Notes: generated by a model not told the origin, from the sequence alone. Positions 43,301 through 51,932 are shown, numbered from the stretch's first letter. The stretch: 64,000 nt of DNA from Enterobacter sp. RHBSTW-00994 (GCF_013782625.1 NZ_CP056199.1:1940588-2004587); one strand, 5' to 3'. Program-made: numbers and translations.

Positions 43301-43419
43301 AACGTTTACCGCGCAACCGCTGTCTGGCGACAGGTTACTCCTGCCGAAGCCAGGTGAAACGGGTTGAAGGTAACGGGGTGCGCCATCCGTTACAGGCTTT
43401 ACTGGAGATTATGGGATGA
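40363..43419 (+). CDS. ydiJ: FAD/Fe-S D-2-hydroxyacid dehydrogenase YdiJ
   Basis: Large membrane-associated flavoprotein, assigned as D-2-hydroxyglutarate dehydrogenase in E. coli. Of 1018 residues, the first half is a PCMH-type FAD domain (GGGTGTNGQALNQG near residues 86-99) with an FAD-oxidase C-terminal domain. It is followed by an Fe-S module (CLACKACSTQCP, near 674-685) and C-terminal cysteine-rich CCG-type sequences (GCCGMAG). menI overlaps its stop by 4 bases. No strong ribosome site is visible before the ATG. Confidence 0.94.
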   Translation: MIPQISQAPGVVQLVLNFLQALEQQGFTGDTATRYADRLTMATDNSIYQLLPDAVVFPRSTADVALIARLAAQERFTSLIFTPRGGGTGTNGQALNQGIIIDMSRYMNRIIEINPEEGWVRVEAGVIKDQLNQYLKPYGYFFAPELSTSNRATIGGMINTDASGQGSLVYGKTSDHVMGVRAVLLGGDILDTQPMPVQLAETLGQDNTASGRIYRTVLQRCRDNRQLILDKFPKLNRFLTGYDLRHVFNDDLSQFDLTRVLTGSEGTLAFITEARLDITRLPKVRRLVNVKYNSFDSALRNAPFMVDARALSVETVDSKVLNLAREDIVWHSVNELITDVPDKEMLGLNIVEFAGDDAQLIESQVSTLCQRLDELIGTGEGGVIGWQLCNDLSGIERIYAMRKKAVGLLGNAKGAAKPIPFAEDTCVPPEHLADYIVEFRALLDSHGLSYGMFGHVDAGVLHVRPALDMCDPQQEILMKQISDDVVALTAKYGGLLWGEHGKGFRAEYSPAFFGEQLYAELRKVKAAFDPQNRLNPGKICPPEGVDSPMLRVDAVKRGTYDRQIPIAVRSSWRGAMECNGNGLCFNFDVKSPMCPSMKITSNRIHSPKGRATLVREWLRLLADRGVDPLKLESELPEKGASLRTLIERTRNSWHARKGEYDFSHEVKEAMSGCLACKACSTQCPIKIDVPEFRSRFLQLYHTRYLRPMRDHLVATVESYAPLMARAPKTFNFFINQPLVRKLSEKHIGMVDLPLLSTPSLQRQLVGHRSANMTLEQLEALNPEQKENVVLVVQDPFTSYYDAQVVADFVRLVERLGYQPVVLPFSPNGKAQHIKGFLNRFAKTAQKTSDFLNRVAELGMPMVGVDPALVLCYRDEYKQTLGDKRGDFHVMLVHEWLPAALQQTATTDVSGESWYLFGHCTEVTALPGAPSQWASIFARFGAKLENVSVGCCGMAGTYGHEVKNHSNSLGIYELSWHQAMQRLPRNRCLATGYSCRSQVKRVEGNGVRHPLQALLEIMG

Positions 43420-43826
43420 TCTGGAAACGTGCAGTGACGTTACAGGCACTGAATGCGATGGGTGAGGGAAACATGGTCGGTCTGCTGGATATCCAGTTTA
43501 CGCGCATTGGCGAGAACGAACTGGAAGCGACCATGCCTGTTGATAGCCGCACACATCAACCCTTTGGCCTGTTGCACGGCGGTGCATCCGTTGTGCTGGC
43601 TGAAACGCTGGGTTCTGTGGCTGGCTATCTGTGCACGGAAGGGGAGCAGAAGGTGGTTGGGCTGGAAGTGAATGCCAACCATATCCGTTCTGTCCGCAGT
43701 GGACGCGTACGGGGAATTTGCCGCGCGCTTCACGCCGGGAGCCGCCATCAGGTCTGGCAGATTGATATTCTGGATGAACAGGAACGGTTGTGTTGCTCGT
43801 CGCGTCTGACCACTGCGGTTGTTTAA
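43416..43826 (+). CDS. menI: 1,4-dihydroxy-2-naphthoyl-CoA thioesterase MenI
   Basis: Hotdog-fold thioesterase of menaquinone biosynthesis (YdiI). It is 136 residues with the catalytic segment FGLLHGGASVVLAETLGS (about 46-63), where the glutamate is the catalytic base. Its ATG overlaps the ydiJ stop as ATGA. Confidence 0.94.
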   Translation: MIWKRAVTLQALNAMGEGNMVGLLDIQFTRIGENELEATMPVDSRTHQPFGLLHGGASVVLAETLGSVAGYLCTEGEQKVVGLEVNANHIRSVRSGRVRGICRALHAGSRHQVWQIDILDEQERLCCSSRLTTAVV

Positions 43827-43921
43827 AAGCGTGTAAACATGCCGAATGTTTTGCCTTTGGTCAAAAGATGGGCAGCAAAAGGTGTTATACTGCTCATGTT
43901 TTGTACACAAACGAGGACATC

Positions 43922-44116
43922 ATGGATACCGAATTGAACCCAGCCCAACTGGCAATTGAATATTTACGTCGCGATAAGAGCAACCTGTCTCCGGCGCAGT
44001 ACCTGAAAAAGCTCAAACAACTTGAGCTTGAGTTTGCCGACCTGCTCGCGCTCTCTTCTAATGAACTCAAAGAAGAGATCTATTTTGCCTGGCGGCTGGG
44101 CGTTCATGTCCATTAA
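43922..44116 (+). CDS. ydiH: Uncharacterised small protein YdiH
   Basis: This is a 64-residue acidic, helical protein, MDTELNPAQLAIEYLRRDK..., which matches E. coli YdiH (62 residues). A GAGGACATC ribosome site precedes it. The function is unknown. In E. coli the suf operon lies close downstream; here 15.9 kb separates them. Confidence 0.88.
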   Translation: MDTELNPAQLAIEYLRRDKSNLSPAQYLKKLKQLELEFADLLALSSNELKEEIYFAWRLGVHVH

Positions 44117-44144
44117 TTACAGGGTTTGCAAGTGAACTCAGAAT

Positions 44145-44170
44145 AAAGGCCGCATTTGCGGCCTTTTTTT
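44145..44170 (+). terminator. ydiH terminator
   Basis: AAAGGCCGC and GCGGCCTTT pair around ATTT with a seven-T run. It marks the left edge of the accessory region. Confidence 0.9.
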
Positions 44171-44171
44171 A

Positions 44172-44801
44172 TCAGTATTTTGCAGGAAGTTTATTGATTC
44201 GGATAAGCCTGCCTTCCTCCATTTTTACGTAATTTCCTGCTTTTAAGGCCGCCAGGATCCGCATGGTTCCACTCCGCGACAGATGAGTTTTATCCCTGAT
44301 GTATTGTTCCGCCGTGATGGATAGGCGAAAGCTCTCCTCTTCACTCATCAGTTCAGTCAACTGGTGGCGAATGACATCATAAGCGGTAAGTGCATTTTGC
44401 GGCATGATGTTGTGGTAGAGCCGATTACAGACATACATAAGTTGTTTCGACAGTAGACACCACAAATCTTTTTCTTTGATGACCGCACTGACATCATCCG
44501 TCGTCATCACACCGAGCAGACAGGGTTTTAGCGTGATGAGGTAATCATTGAGGAAAATGCCAGCGAGATTACTGACACCAAAAATAGCGGGACTCGTTGC
44601 CGTCGAAAGTAGCATCGTGTCTTTACGGCGATAAACGGCCACAGAGCCTTCGAGAATCAGATAACACATGCCCTGACCATTGACCTGAAAATCCAACTGT
44701 TTCCCTTGAACACAGCTTTGTACCTGACAAAAAGGCTGCAAATGAGAAATAAACTCCCGGGCATAGGGTGAACCGCGACGGCGTGCGGCAGCAGATAACA
44801 T
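44172..44801 (-). CDS. Crp-fold transcriptional regulator (IprA/YaiV-like)
   Basis: A 209-residue protein with an N-terminal beta-roll resembling a cyclic-nucleotide domain (about 25-120, containing LILEGSVAVYRRKD) and a C-terminal winged helix (about 150-209). The winged helix has the segment HLSRSGTMRILAALKAGNYVKMEEGRL. The phosphate-binding cassette of CRP is not visible, so cAMP binding is unlikely. It is similar in plan to E. coli YaiV and Salmonella IprA. A second paralogue lies just upstream on the same strand. The pair is divergent from the fimbrial operon and may control it; that is inferred. Confidence 0.75.
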   Translation of the reverse strand: MLSAAARRRGSPYAREFISHLQPFCQVQSCVQGKQLDFQVNGQGMCYLILEGSVAVYRRKDTMLLSTATSPAIFGVSNLAGIFLNDYLITLKPCLLGVMTTDDVSAVIKEKDLWCLLSKQLMYVCNRLYHNIMPQNALTAYDVIRHQLTELMSEEESFRLSITAEQYIRDKTHLSRSGTMRILAALKAGNYVKMEEGRLIRINKLPAKY

Positions 44802-44887
44802 AGACGATAACCTTTAATATGGCCTACCTGATTGGGGCGCTATCATTAAGGCAGGCATTTCTTATAGAAGCAATAGCGCATTACCGC

Positions 44888-45535
44888 TCAATATCTTCGT
44901 GGTAAATGACGTATTTCAAGTAATACTCCCCGCTGCATAGTGATGTACTCTCCTGTGCGAAGCTCGGCAAGAATACGCATTATTCCGCTGCGAGAAAGAT
45001 TGCTGTGATTTTTGATATAGGCAACCGCAGTAATATTTTTTCTGTAAGTATCTTGCTCATTCATCAATGCCACAAGCTGGAAGCGGATAATGTCATAGGC
45101 CGATGCCTGCGCGATTTTTACACAATGCTCATAAGCCCTGGATGCGGTGTAGATTAAGAGATTCGAAAAACTCTCCCAAAGGTTTTTATTCGCAACGATC
45201 TGGTTAAAGTATGCCAGGGAAATACGCGCGATTTCAGATTTTTCAAGCACTTTGACATAAAGATCTTCTGACGAAAACTGGTTACTCACCCCGAGAACAA
45301 AGGGTGCTGATTCTGAATTCAGGACAGTACCATCGCAACGGCGATGCAGTGCCAGGTTGCCCTGTAAAAGTAAAAAACATTGCCTGGTGCTATTATGATA
45401 ATAATGAATATTCTCTCCTTTCGGTAACGTGATGTGTTCAGCAAAGGGAAGCGTATGAGCGATGATATTGTTGATATGGTCGAAGGGTTTTAATTCAAAT
45501 GCCCTTTTTTTCTTCTCCGTTGGCAAAGCCTTCAT
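44888..45535 (-). CDS. Crp-fold transcriptional regulator, paralogue of its neighbour
   Basis: A 215-residue protein with the same plan as the gene at 44172: an N-terminal beta-roll (LLLQGNLALHRRCDG, about 70-84) and a C-terminal winged helix (NLSRSGIMRILAELRTGEYITMQRGVL). The two share most of the C-terminal HTH sequence, pointing to a duplication. The N-terminus is lysine-rich (MKALPTEKKKRAFE). It is the first gene divergent from the fimbrial operon, 343 bases away. Confidence 0.75.
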   Translation of the reverse strand: MKALPTEKKKRAFELKPFDHINNIIAHTLPFAEHITLPKGENIHYYHNSTRQCFLLLQGNLALHRRCDGTVLNSESAPFVLGVSNQFSSEDLYVKVLEKSEIARISLAYFNQIVANKNLWESFSNLLIYTASRAYEHCVKIAQASAYDIIRFQLVALMNEQDTYRKNITAVAYIKNHSNLSRSGIMRILAELRTGEYITMQRGVLLEIRHLPRRY

Positions 45536-45878
45536 TCGAGGTCCTCGTTAACATTAAAAAGGGAGTTTTCGTATAAACGCTTAGAATTATCTTAAAATTG
45601 ATTGAAATATGGAATAACAATTGAATGTATACAGTGGGATAGAATTCAATCACTATTAATTAATTCATTGAAAAATAAGTGGAAAAAATCATAGTCTAAA
45701 AATAGACAACGCCAGCATTTTGATATGAACGATGTTTATAACATGAAGTCTACAGCTAGACCTTAAAACAAATTGAATTGTCAGAGCGCATTGTTTAGAT
45801 TTCCCTCACCAAGTATCTCTTCCGCATTATATTTTAGATCTGCGGGGTTAATGATTATTTATCTGGGAAAAATCCATC
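45536..45878. promoter_or_regulatory. AT-rich divergent control region of the fimbrial operon
   Basis: These 343 bases contain no gene. They are markedly AT-rich, a typical H-NS target composition. A TTCAAT...ATTGAA inverted repeat at about 45648-45671 is present. I did not see a pair of long inverted repeats of the fimS kind, so no phase-variable switch is supported. The pilin start is preceded by a weak GGGAAAAA site. Confidence 0.5.
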
Positions 45879-46409
45879 ATGAATAAAATCATCGCAATTT
45901 TTATGGTTATTACGGGAATAACATCCCCGGTTTTTGATGTTTTTGCATCAGCAGGAACGATAACATTTACAGGCAATGTTCTGGATTCCGCATGCGAGGT
46001 GACTGTTGCTTCACAAAATCAGGCGGTGGTGATGGGCGATTATTACAAAAAAGAATTTCCAGCAGCGGGTTCGAAAACGGCAGCAACGAAATTTGATATC
46101 GTTCTGAAGAATTGCCCCACTACGATCAAAAATGCAAAAGTACGATTTGATGGTAAACCGGATGCCACCAACAGTAATTTATTGGCGATTAACACCTCAA
46201 CCGCAGGTGCTGCGACAGGCATCGCGATCAATCTCATGGCAGCAGATAAAACAGATTTACCTCTGCATGGGAGTAACAATTATACCTATGTGCTTAGCGG
46301 TACGACGGATAACACGTTGAGTTTCTATGCGCAGTATATTTCAACGGTAGACGCGGTGGTTTCCTGTAAGGCAAATTCTTCCGCCAACTTTTCCATTGTT
46401 TATAATTAA
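45879..46409 (+). CDS. Fimbrial major subunit (type 1-like pilin)
   Basis: A 176-residue pilin with a signal peptide (about 1-24) and the mature start ASAGTITFTGNVLDSACEV. The two cysteines (in DSACEV and LKNCPTT) form the usual disulfide. An N-terminal donor strand and C-terminal beta-zipper (FSIVYN, with the penultimate Tyr) are as expected for chaperone-usher subunits. It is the first gene of the operon, which suggests it is the main shaft subunit. Confidence 0.88.
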   Translation: MNKIIAIFMVITGITSPVFDVFASAGTITFTGNVLDSACEVTVASQNQAVVMGDYYKKEFPAAGSKTAATKFDIVLKNCPTTIKNAKVRFDGKPDATNSNLLAINTSTAGAATGIAINLMAADKTDLPLHGSNNYTYVLSGTTDNTLSFYAQYISTVDAVVSCKANSSANFSIVYN

Positions 46410-46469
46410 ATTCTTGAAGTAAATAATAATAGCGTTGGTACATCGTTCTGTTTATTTATAGAGGTGTAA

Positions 46470-47147
46470 ATGAAGTCAATTCTGAATGCACTTCTGGCCT
46501 GTACAGTTGTGGCATCAGCCATTCCTGTCGCGAATTCAGGTGTGATTATTGGTGGGACGCGTGTTGTTTTTGATGGAGCCAGGAAAGAGGCCTCCATCAG
46601 TGTAAGCAATCCTGACGACGCTGATTATTTAATTCAGTCATGGGTCGAGTCTGAACACGGAGGTGAGGGGCGCGTTCCATTTATTATTACACCTCCCCTT
46701 TATAGGCTTGATAAAGGTCAAAAAAATGTTGAACGTATAGTGATGACAGCCCCGCTATCTCAGGTGAGCGAAAGTTTATATTGGCTGAACATTAAGACTA
46801 TTCCATCAATGATAGAGCAAGAAAACGTATTGCAGATTGCGGTAAAAACCCGCATTAAATTAATCTACCGGCCTGAAAGTCTGAGCGCCGCCTCACCTGA
46901 AGAACAGGCGGGTAAACTTATCTGGACACGCACAGGAAGGGGTTTACACGTACATAACCCAACGCGTTATATCATTAATTTTAATGAGATATACATTGAT
47001 GGTAAAAGCGTCGAGGATGTTTCATACGTTTTACCGGGTATGTCTAAAGAATTTAGTTTTCCAGCCGCTATAAAAGGCTCATGGGTGGCATTCAGTGTGA
47101 TCAATGATTATGGCAGTGCAGGGGATATGCATAAAGTCAGGTTGTAA
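46470..47147 (+). CDS. Periplasmic fimbrial chaperone
   Basis: PapD/FimC-type chaperone of 225 residues with a signal peptide (about 1-23). The immunoglobulin-like first domain contains GVIIGGTRVVFDGARKEASI (G1 to A1 strands) and the conserved FGS-type motif region SQVSESLYWLNIKTIP. KTRIKLIYRPESL matches the interdomain motif. It caps and delivers pilins to the usher encoded next. Confidence 0.9.
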   Translation: MKSILNALLACTVVASAIPVANSGVIIGGTRVVFDGARKEASISVSNPDDADYLIQSWVESEHGGEGRVPFIITPPLYRLDKGQKNVERIVMTAPLSQVSESLYWLNIKTIPSMIEQENVLQIAVKTRIKLIYRPESLSAASPEEQAGKLIWTRTGRGLHVHNPTRYIINFNEIYIDGKSVEDVSYVLPGMSKEFSFPAAIKGSWVAFSVINDYGSAGDMHKVRL

Positions 47148-47167
47148 TTTATAACGAAATTGACTGC

Positions 47168-49732
47168 GTGAGTAATAATTTAATGATCATGAAGATGCCC
47201 GCGAAGGATAATGCAAGCGACTCGGTGTGTATGGCCTGTTTTACTCTTTCGGTACTATTTTTATCATTAAACAGTAATGATGCACAGGGTGCTTTTAATT
47301 CAGAACTGGTGGAGCTGGATTCATTGGAAACAGAGAGAGTGGATCTGTCCGTTTTTGAATCAGGTTCATACGGACCAGGAACTTATCGTGTGGATATTAC
47401 GCTTAACGATCAGAAGATTGAAACGGATGATATTGAATTTGTCTCGATAAAGGGACCCGGTGGATCTCGTAAACTGAAACCTTGTCTGAATATTGGACAA
47501 CTCAGGCGATGGGGTGTCAACGTCGAACGATACCCAACGTTAATAATGAAGCATTCCCCTTGCGCTAATCTGCAGGCGATCCCGCAGGCAGAAACGGATT
47601 TTCAATTTGCAGCACTGCGTCTGGCGATCAGCCTGCCGCAGGCCGCGATTATCACCCCGGCAAGAGGATATATTTCCCCTGAATTGTGGGATGAAGGAAT
47701 TAATGCCTTCATGCTCAACTACAGTATGAGCGGTGCAAATTCACGGATGAAACAGGGAAATAGCACATTAAGCACCAGCCAGTATGCCAACCTGCGGCCC
47801 GGTATCAATATAGGTGCATGGCGATTTCGTCACTACACGACCTGGTCGCGTGATACATCCGGACACCGTTCCTGGGATACGGTCTACACCTATGCCCAGC
47901 GATCGATTATCCCCCTTAACGCACAACTTGTGTTGGGGGACAGTTCTGCTCCCGCAGATGTGTTCGATAGCATGCCTTTTCGCGGAGTCCAGTTGTCGTC
48001 AGATGAGGAGATGTTACCGGATTCTCTGAAAGGGTATGCGCCAGTAGTACGTGGTATCGCAAGAACACATGCGCAGGTGATGGTTCGCCAGAATGGATAT
48101 CTGATCTACCAGAATTATGTTGCGCCAGGAGCCTTTGAAATTACGGATATGTACCCCGCGGGGGGAGCCGGCGATCTGGATGTCACGATCAGGGAAGATG
48201 ATGGCAGAGATCAGCACTATACGGTGGCCTATGCCGCATTGCCTGTTTTACAGCGCGAGGGGCGACGAAAGTATGCGCTAACAATGGGAATGTACCGTTC
48301 TTACAACCACAGTGTAGAAAAAACACCTTTTGCGCAGGCTACCGCGATTGCAGGTTTATCGTCAGGATTGACGCTGTACGGAGGGGGGCAGGTGTCGCCT
48401 AAATATCATGCAATGACGGCAGGCATGGGCAAAAATATGGGTGGCATTGGTGCTATTTCCGCCGATGTAACACAAAGTCGGTCGGTTCTCCAGAACAGGC
48501 GGCACGCTACAGGCCAGTCATGGCGGGTGCGATATAGCAAAGATGTGGTCAGTACAAGGACTCATTTTTCCATTGCCGCCTACCGTTATTCAACCCGTGG
48601 TTATTATGATATGCAGGACGTTCTGGACTCCTGGGGAAATACACATGCACCACAGGACAGACGACGCAACCGTACAGAACTGTCGATGAACCAGATATTA
48701 GGTCGGTATGCAGGGGCGTTGATGTTGAGTATTTCCCGTGAAGATTACTGGGATTGCGATAAATCCGCTGCGTCATATTCCGTGGGTTATAGCAATGCCT
48801 GGCACAATATGGGTTACAGCCTGGCCTGGACTTACAATCAAAGCGGCGGAATGGTTTCATCAGGCCACAAATACGGCCACGACCAGATATTGGCCATTAA
48901 CCTGAATGTGCCGTTTGATAAATTTCTGCCACAGACATGGGTGAGCCATAGTGTCAATATCCGTCCTGATAACGGTACTCACCACGATATCAGTATTAGC
49001 GGTGTGGCGATGGAAAATAATGCGCTGAACTGGAATTTGCAACAAGGTTATGGTTCCCGAGGCGAAGGGTATTCCGGGAGTATGAGCGGTGATGTTAAAA
49101 CCCGCTACAGCGAAATTAAAGCGGGATACAGTTATGACCCACAAAGTCAGCGTGTAAACCTGGGTCTCCAGGGCGGGGTTATACTTCATTCAGACGGGGT
49201 GACATTTTCTCAACCATTTGGCGAGACGAATGTACTGATTAAAGCGCCTGGTGCACACGATATCGGGATCAGAAATCAGTCGGGCATTAAGACTGATTTT
49301 CGTGGGTTCGCCGTTGTCAGCGCTATTTCGGCCTATCGTAAAAATGAGATCACGCTGGAGCCGGAAAATATGCCTGCTGATATTGAACTTGAATTAAATA
49401 GCCAGACGATAATACCGACAAGAGGTGCTGTTGTTAGTGCTGATTACATTACCCATGTCGGACGACGGGTACTGATGACGCTGAAGAATCAACACCGCCC
49501 TCTGCCCTTTGGCGCTATCCTGAAAATATCCGGAGATGAAAACCGTCATTTTATTGTTGGTGATAAAGGGCAGGTATATCTCTCTGGCTTGAAAGAAAAA
49601 GGACAACTTACGGTAGTGTGGGGACGGCAGCCGTCGCAACGCTGTATTGTGGAATATCAATTACCAGAGCAGCGTTCATTTGGTGGGATCACTGAAATGA
49701 GCACTTATTGCCGTGGGAGTACAGACCGGTGA
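47168..49732 (+). CDS. Outer-membrane fimbrial usher
   Basis: FimD-type usher of about 854 residues. In order it shows an N-terminal chaperone-binding domain (FNSELVELDSLETERVDLSVF, ...GTYRVDITLND), a 24-strand barrel with plug, and C-terminal domains with a cysteine pair (QRCIVEY... STYCRG). ARTHAQVMVRQNGYLIYQN and VAPGAFEITDMYP are family signatures. The GTG at 47168 gives the longest frame, but ATG 47183, 47189 or 47195 are possible; no start has a strong ribosome site. The signal peptide would include CFTLSVLFLSLNS. Confidence 0.88.
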   Translation: MSNNLMIMKMPAKDNASDSVCMACFTLSVLFLSLNSNDAQGAFNSELVELDSLETERVDLSVFESGSYGPGTYRVDITLNDQKIETDDIEFVSIKGPGGSRKLKPCLNIGQLRRWGVNVERYPTLIMKHSPCANLQAIPQAETDFQFAALRLAISLPQAAIITPARGYISPELWDEGINAFMLNYSMSGANSRMKQGNSTLSTSQYANLRPGINIGAWRFRHYTTWSRDTSGHRSWDTVYTYAQRSIIPLNAQLVLGDSSAPADVFDSMPFRGVQLSSDEEMLPDSLKGYAPVVRGIARTHAQVMVRQNGYLIYQNYVAPGAFEITDMYPAGGAGDLDVTIREDDGRDQHYTVAYAALPVLQREGRRKYALTMGMYRSYNHSVEKTPFAQATAIAGLSSGLTLYGGGQVSPKYHAMTAGMGKNMGGIGAISADVTQSRSVLQNRRHATGQSWRVRYSKDVVSTRTHFSIAAYRYSTRGYYDMQDVLDSWGNTHAPQDRRRNRTELSMNQILGRYAGALMLSISREDYWDCDKSAASYSVGYSNAWHNMGYSLAWTYNQSGGMVSSGHKYGHDQILAINLNVPFDKFLPQTWVSHSVNIRPDNGTHHDISISGVAMENNALNWNLQQGYGSRGEGYSGSMSGDVKTRYSEIKAGYSYDPQSQRVNLGLQGGVILHSDGVTFSQPFGETNVLIKAPGAHDIGIRNQSGIKTDFRGFAVVSAISAYRKNEITLEPENMPADIELELNSQTIIPTRGAVVSADYITHVGRRVLMTLKNQHRPLPFGAILKISGDENRHFIVGDKGQVYLSGLKEKGQLTVVWGRQPSQRCIVEYQLPEQRSFGGITEMSTYCRGSTDR

Positions 49733-50676
49733 GAGTTTTAATATTATGTTGCCTGACCGGTATTATCATCGGTTGTTCTCCCGTCTTCGCCAGCACATGT
49801 TTACTTATTTTTCCTAAAACATCGACGATTTCTATTGGAACTATTACTGTTCAACGTGATGCAGCAGTCGGTACGGTTTTATTCTCACAAAAAGCAACCA
49901 GTACAAAATCTTACCTTGAGCGCTGCTTTGGCACGTTGACGCTTCGCTTTAGCATGCGATATTACAATGCAATACGCAGTAGTTATGGGGATCATGTTTA
50001 TGATACGAATATCAGTGGCGTTGGTATTCGCTTTTCTTCCGGTAAATTTTTTGATAATCCGGGTACAACATTTCCATATCCGATGAGAACATCCTATGTT
50101 GAATGGTTTGGAGGAAAGGTTGAATTAATTGTCACAGGGCCAGTATCTCCGGGGTTACTCAATTCTGGTGTGTTAGGTGTGATCGCGGTTAAAGACAGAC
50201 GCGGTGCATTTGTTAATGGGCTTACCACCATGATTACCGGAGGGCGCATAAATGTCGTGGCATGCAGTGTTAATACGAAACAACTGAATTTTCCCTTGGG
50301 TAATGTTCCGGTTTCCGCATTTGGGTCATCCCCTGGGACTCATCTGCCCGGTGTACAAAATACGCAAAATTTAGGCTTAACCTGTAATGAAGGGACAAAT
50401 ATCAATCTTTCAATCAGTGGCGTGAAAAACCCAGATATCAATGCCACTAGCGTATTGTCATTAACGGGACAGGGACAGCAGGAAACAGCAAAAGGCGTTG
50501 GCGTACAGCTTTTATATAATGGGAAACCATTGGTGCTGAACAGTAAAATACGATTGAAATCATCAGCCACAGGTCATGAAACGTTTCCGTTAACGGCGCG
50601 GTATTACCAGACCCTGGCGTCAGTTACGCCAGGCACGGCTAATGCCTCTGCCACACTCAATTTAACGTACCAGTAA
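49729..50676 (+). CDS. Putative two-domain fimbrial tip adhesin
   Basis: This 315-residue exported protein starts at the GTG at 49729, which overlaps the usher stop as GTGA and has a GGGAG ribosome site. A signal peptide (about 1-22, ending SPVFAS) is followed by an unrecognised N-terminal domain (about 23-180) and a C-terminal pilin-like domain. The pilin domain has Cys in VVACSVN and LTCNEGT and ends TLNLTYQ. Large size, two domains and position after the usher are typical of FimH-like adhesins. The receptor is unknown. Confidence 0.75.
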   Translation: MRVLILCCLTGIIIGCSPVFASTCLLIFPKTSTISIGTITVQRDAAVGTVLFSQKATSTKSYLERCFGTLTLRFSMRYYNAIRSSYGDHVYDTNISGVGIRFSSGKFFDNPGTTFPYPMRTSYVEWFGGKVELIVTGPVSPGLLNSGVLGVIAVKDRRGAFVNGLTTMITGGRINVVACSVNTKQLNFPLGNVPVSAFGSSPGTHLPGVQNTQNLGLTCNEGTNINLSISGVKNPDINATSVLSLTGQGQQETAKGVGVQLLYNGKPLVLNSKIRLKSSATGHETFPLTARYYQTLASVTPGTANASATLNLTYQ

Positions 50677-50686
50677 TCAATATAAA

Positions 50687-51196
50687 ATGGCAAAAAAAAC
50701 ACTCCTTTTTGTTTTTTGCTTATTTTCCCGGCTTGTTTTTTCGGCGGATACTGTCAATGTTAATATAACGGGGAATATCGTTGCATCACCTTGTGTATTT
50801 AATGGAGGGAATAAGGCACTTAACGTTAATCTTGGTTCTATTCAGGCAATAAATATGGCCACGCCGATGTCGTCGTCGGAATCGGTTCCTTTTAAACTGG
50901 CGTTCACCCAATGTCCCATTTCTACTCAAAGTGTGACGGTGATTTTTGCAGGTGTCGCGGACACAACGGCTGGGGGAGATTATTATTTAAATCATGGAAC
51001 GGCAACGCAGATTGCAATTGCGTTAACCGATTCTCGTACCCATCGCCTTAAAGGTGTCGGTTCCAGTATCACCCAAACAGTAGATAAGGACAGGTCTGTC
51101 TCTATTGCGATGCAGGCACGCGCCTATTCATCTGCTGGTCACGTCAGGCCTGGAACGATTAACGCAGTTGTGGTGTTGATAATTCAATATAATTGA
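50687..51196 (+). CDS. Minor fimbrial subunit
   Basis: A 169-residue pilin with signal peptide (about 1-20, ending LVFSA), the FimF/FimG-like mature start DTVNVNITGNIVASPCVFNGG, a second Cys in FTQCPIS, and a C-terminal zipper VVLIIQYN. It probably links the adhesin to the shaft. It lies 10 bases after the adhesin gene. Confidence 0.82.
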   Translation: MAKKTLLFVFCLFSRLVFSADTVNVNITGNIVASPCVFNGGNKALNVNLGSIQAINMATPMSSSESVPFKLAFTQCPISTQSVTVIFAGVADTTAGGDYYLNHGTATQIAIALTDSRTHRLKGVGSSITQTVDKDRSVSIAMQARAYSSAGHVRPGTINAVVVLIIQYN

Positions 51197-51247
51197 CCCG
51201 CAGTGGTTATCGAATAATAATATTTCCATTATGAGATGATATTATCC

Positions 51248-51907
51248 ATGATTAATATTGTAATAAAAGAACCTAATGTTCTTTACCGTCACGGTCTGTA
51301 CTGTTTTTTGGCGGATATTTTTTTTGATGAATTTCAACAAGGCACATGTTTTAGTATTGAACTTAACCCAGAGAGTATTTGTTGGGCTGATATTATCATA
51401 CTCTCTGTACCACTTGAAGAATGTGAATCCTGCTTTTCTGAATTAAAGGCTCGGAAGACGGGGATAATAATAGTGTTGGTGAATGATGAGGGGGTGTCCA
51501 TCCCGTCATGTTCTTTCTGCTTGCCGGGGAGTGTTTTTATTTCACGGAGGTTATCGCTAAATGAATTTAGAAAATGCTTACTGAGGGAATGGCGCAAAAC
51601 GCAGTTACCTAATTATCAGTTGAGCAATAATTACTGCTGTAACTGTCAGTATCAGACATTATCATTACAACAATTGCGAATTATGAGCTCCTTATATAAA
51701 GGAAAATCGACCCTGGAGATTGCGAATGAATTGATGATCAGTAATAAAACGGTTTTTACCCATAAGTACCGGGTTATGAAGAAATTTGGTCTGCGTAGCG
51801 ACGTCGAATTACGATTATTTCTTATCCGGTTGGCCGAAAAAAAGTTCTGCCCCATTATGTGCCGCGAGATCTCTGATGACGTTGTGGCAAAAATGGGCGT
51901 TTTTTGA
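51248..51907 (+). CDS. LuxR-type regulator with degenerate receiver
   Basis: A 219-residue regulator. The C-terminal LuxR/FixJ HTH (about 135-190) contains LSLQQLRIMSSLYKGKSTLE and MISNKTVFTHKYRVMKKFG. The N-terminal part has a receiver-like pattern, but the expected phospho-Asp position reads ADIIILSVPLEEC, with Ser in place of Asp. Several cysteines (YCCNCQY, CSFC) are unusual. It is at the end of the fimbrial operon in the same direction, like FimY/FimZ/FimW-type fimbrial regulators. Codon use is as AT-rich as the rest of the cluster. Confidence 0.75.
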   Translation: MINIVIKEPNVLYRHGLYCFLADIFFDEFQQGTCFSIELNPESICWADIIILSVPLEECESCFSELKARKTGIIIVLVNDEGVSIPSCSFCLPGSVFISRRLSLNEFRKCLLREWRKTQLPNYQLSNNYCCNCQYQTLSLQQLRIMSSLYKGKSTLEIANELMISNKTVFTHKYRVMKKFGLRSDVELRLFLIRLAEKKFCPIMCREISDDVVAKMGVF

Positions 51908-51932
51908 CCTGCCTCGCCCGGTCTTGTCAGGA

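Noticed and set aside
45536..45878. Phase-variable invertible promoter (fimS type)
   Set aside because: No matched pair of long inverted repeats and no fim-type recombinase gene is visible nearby.
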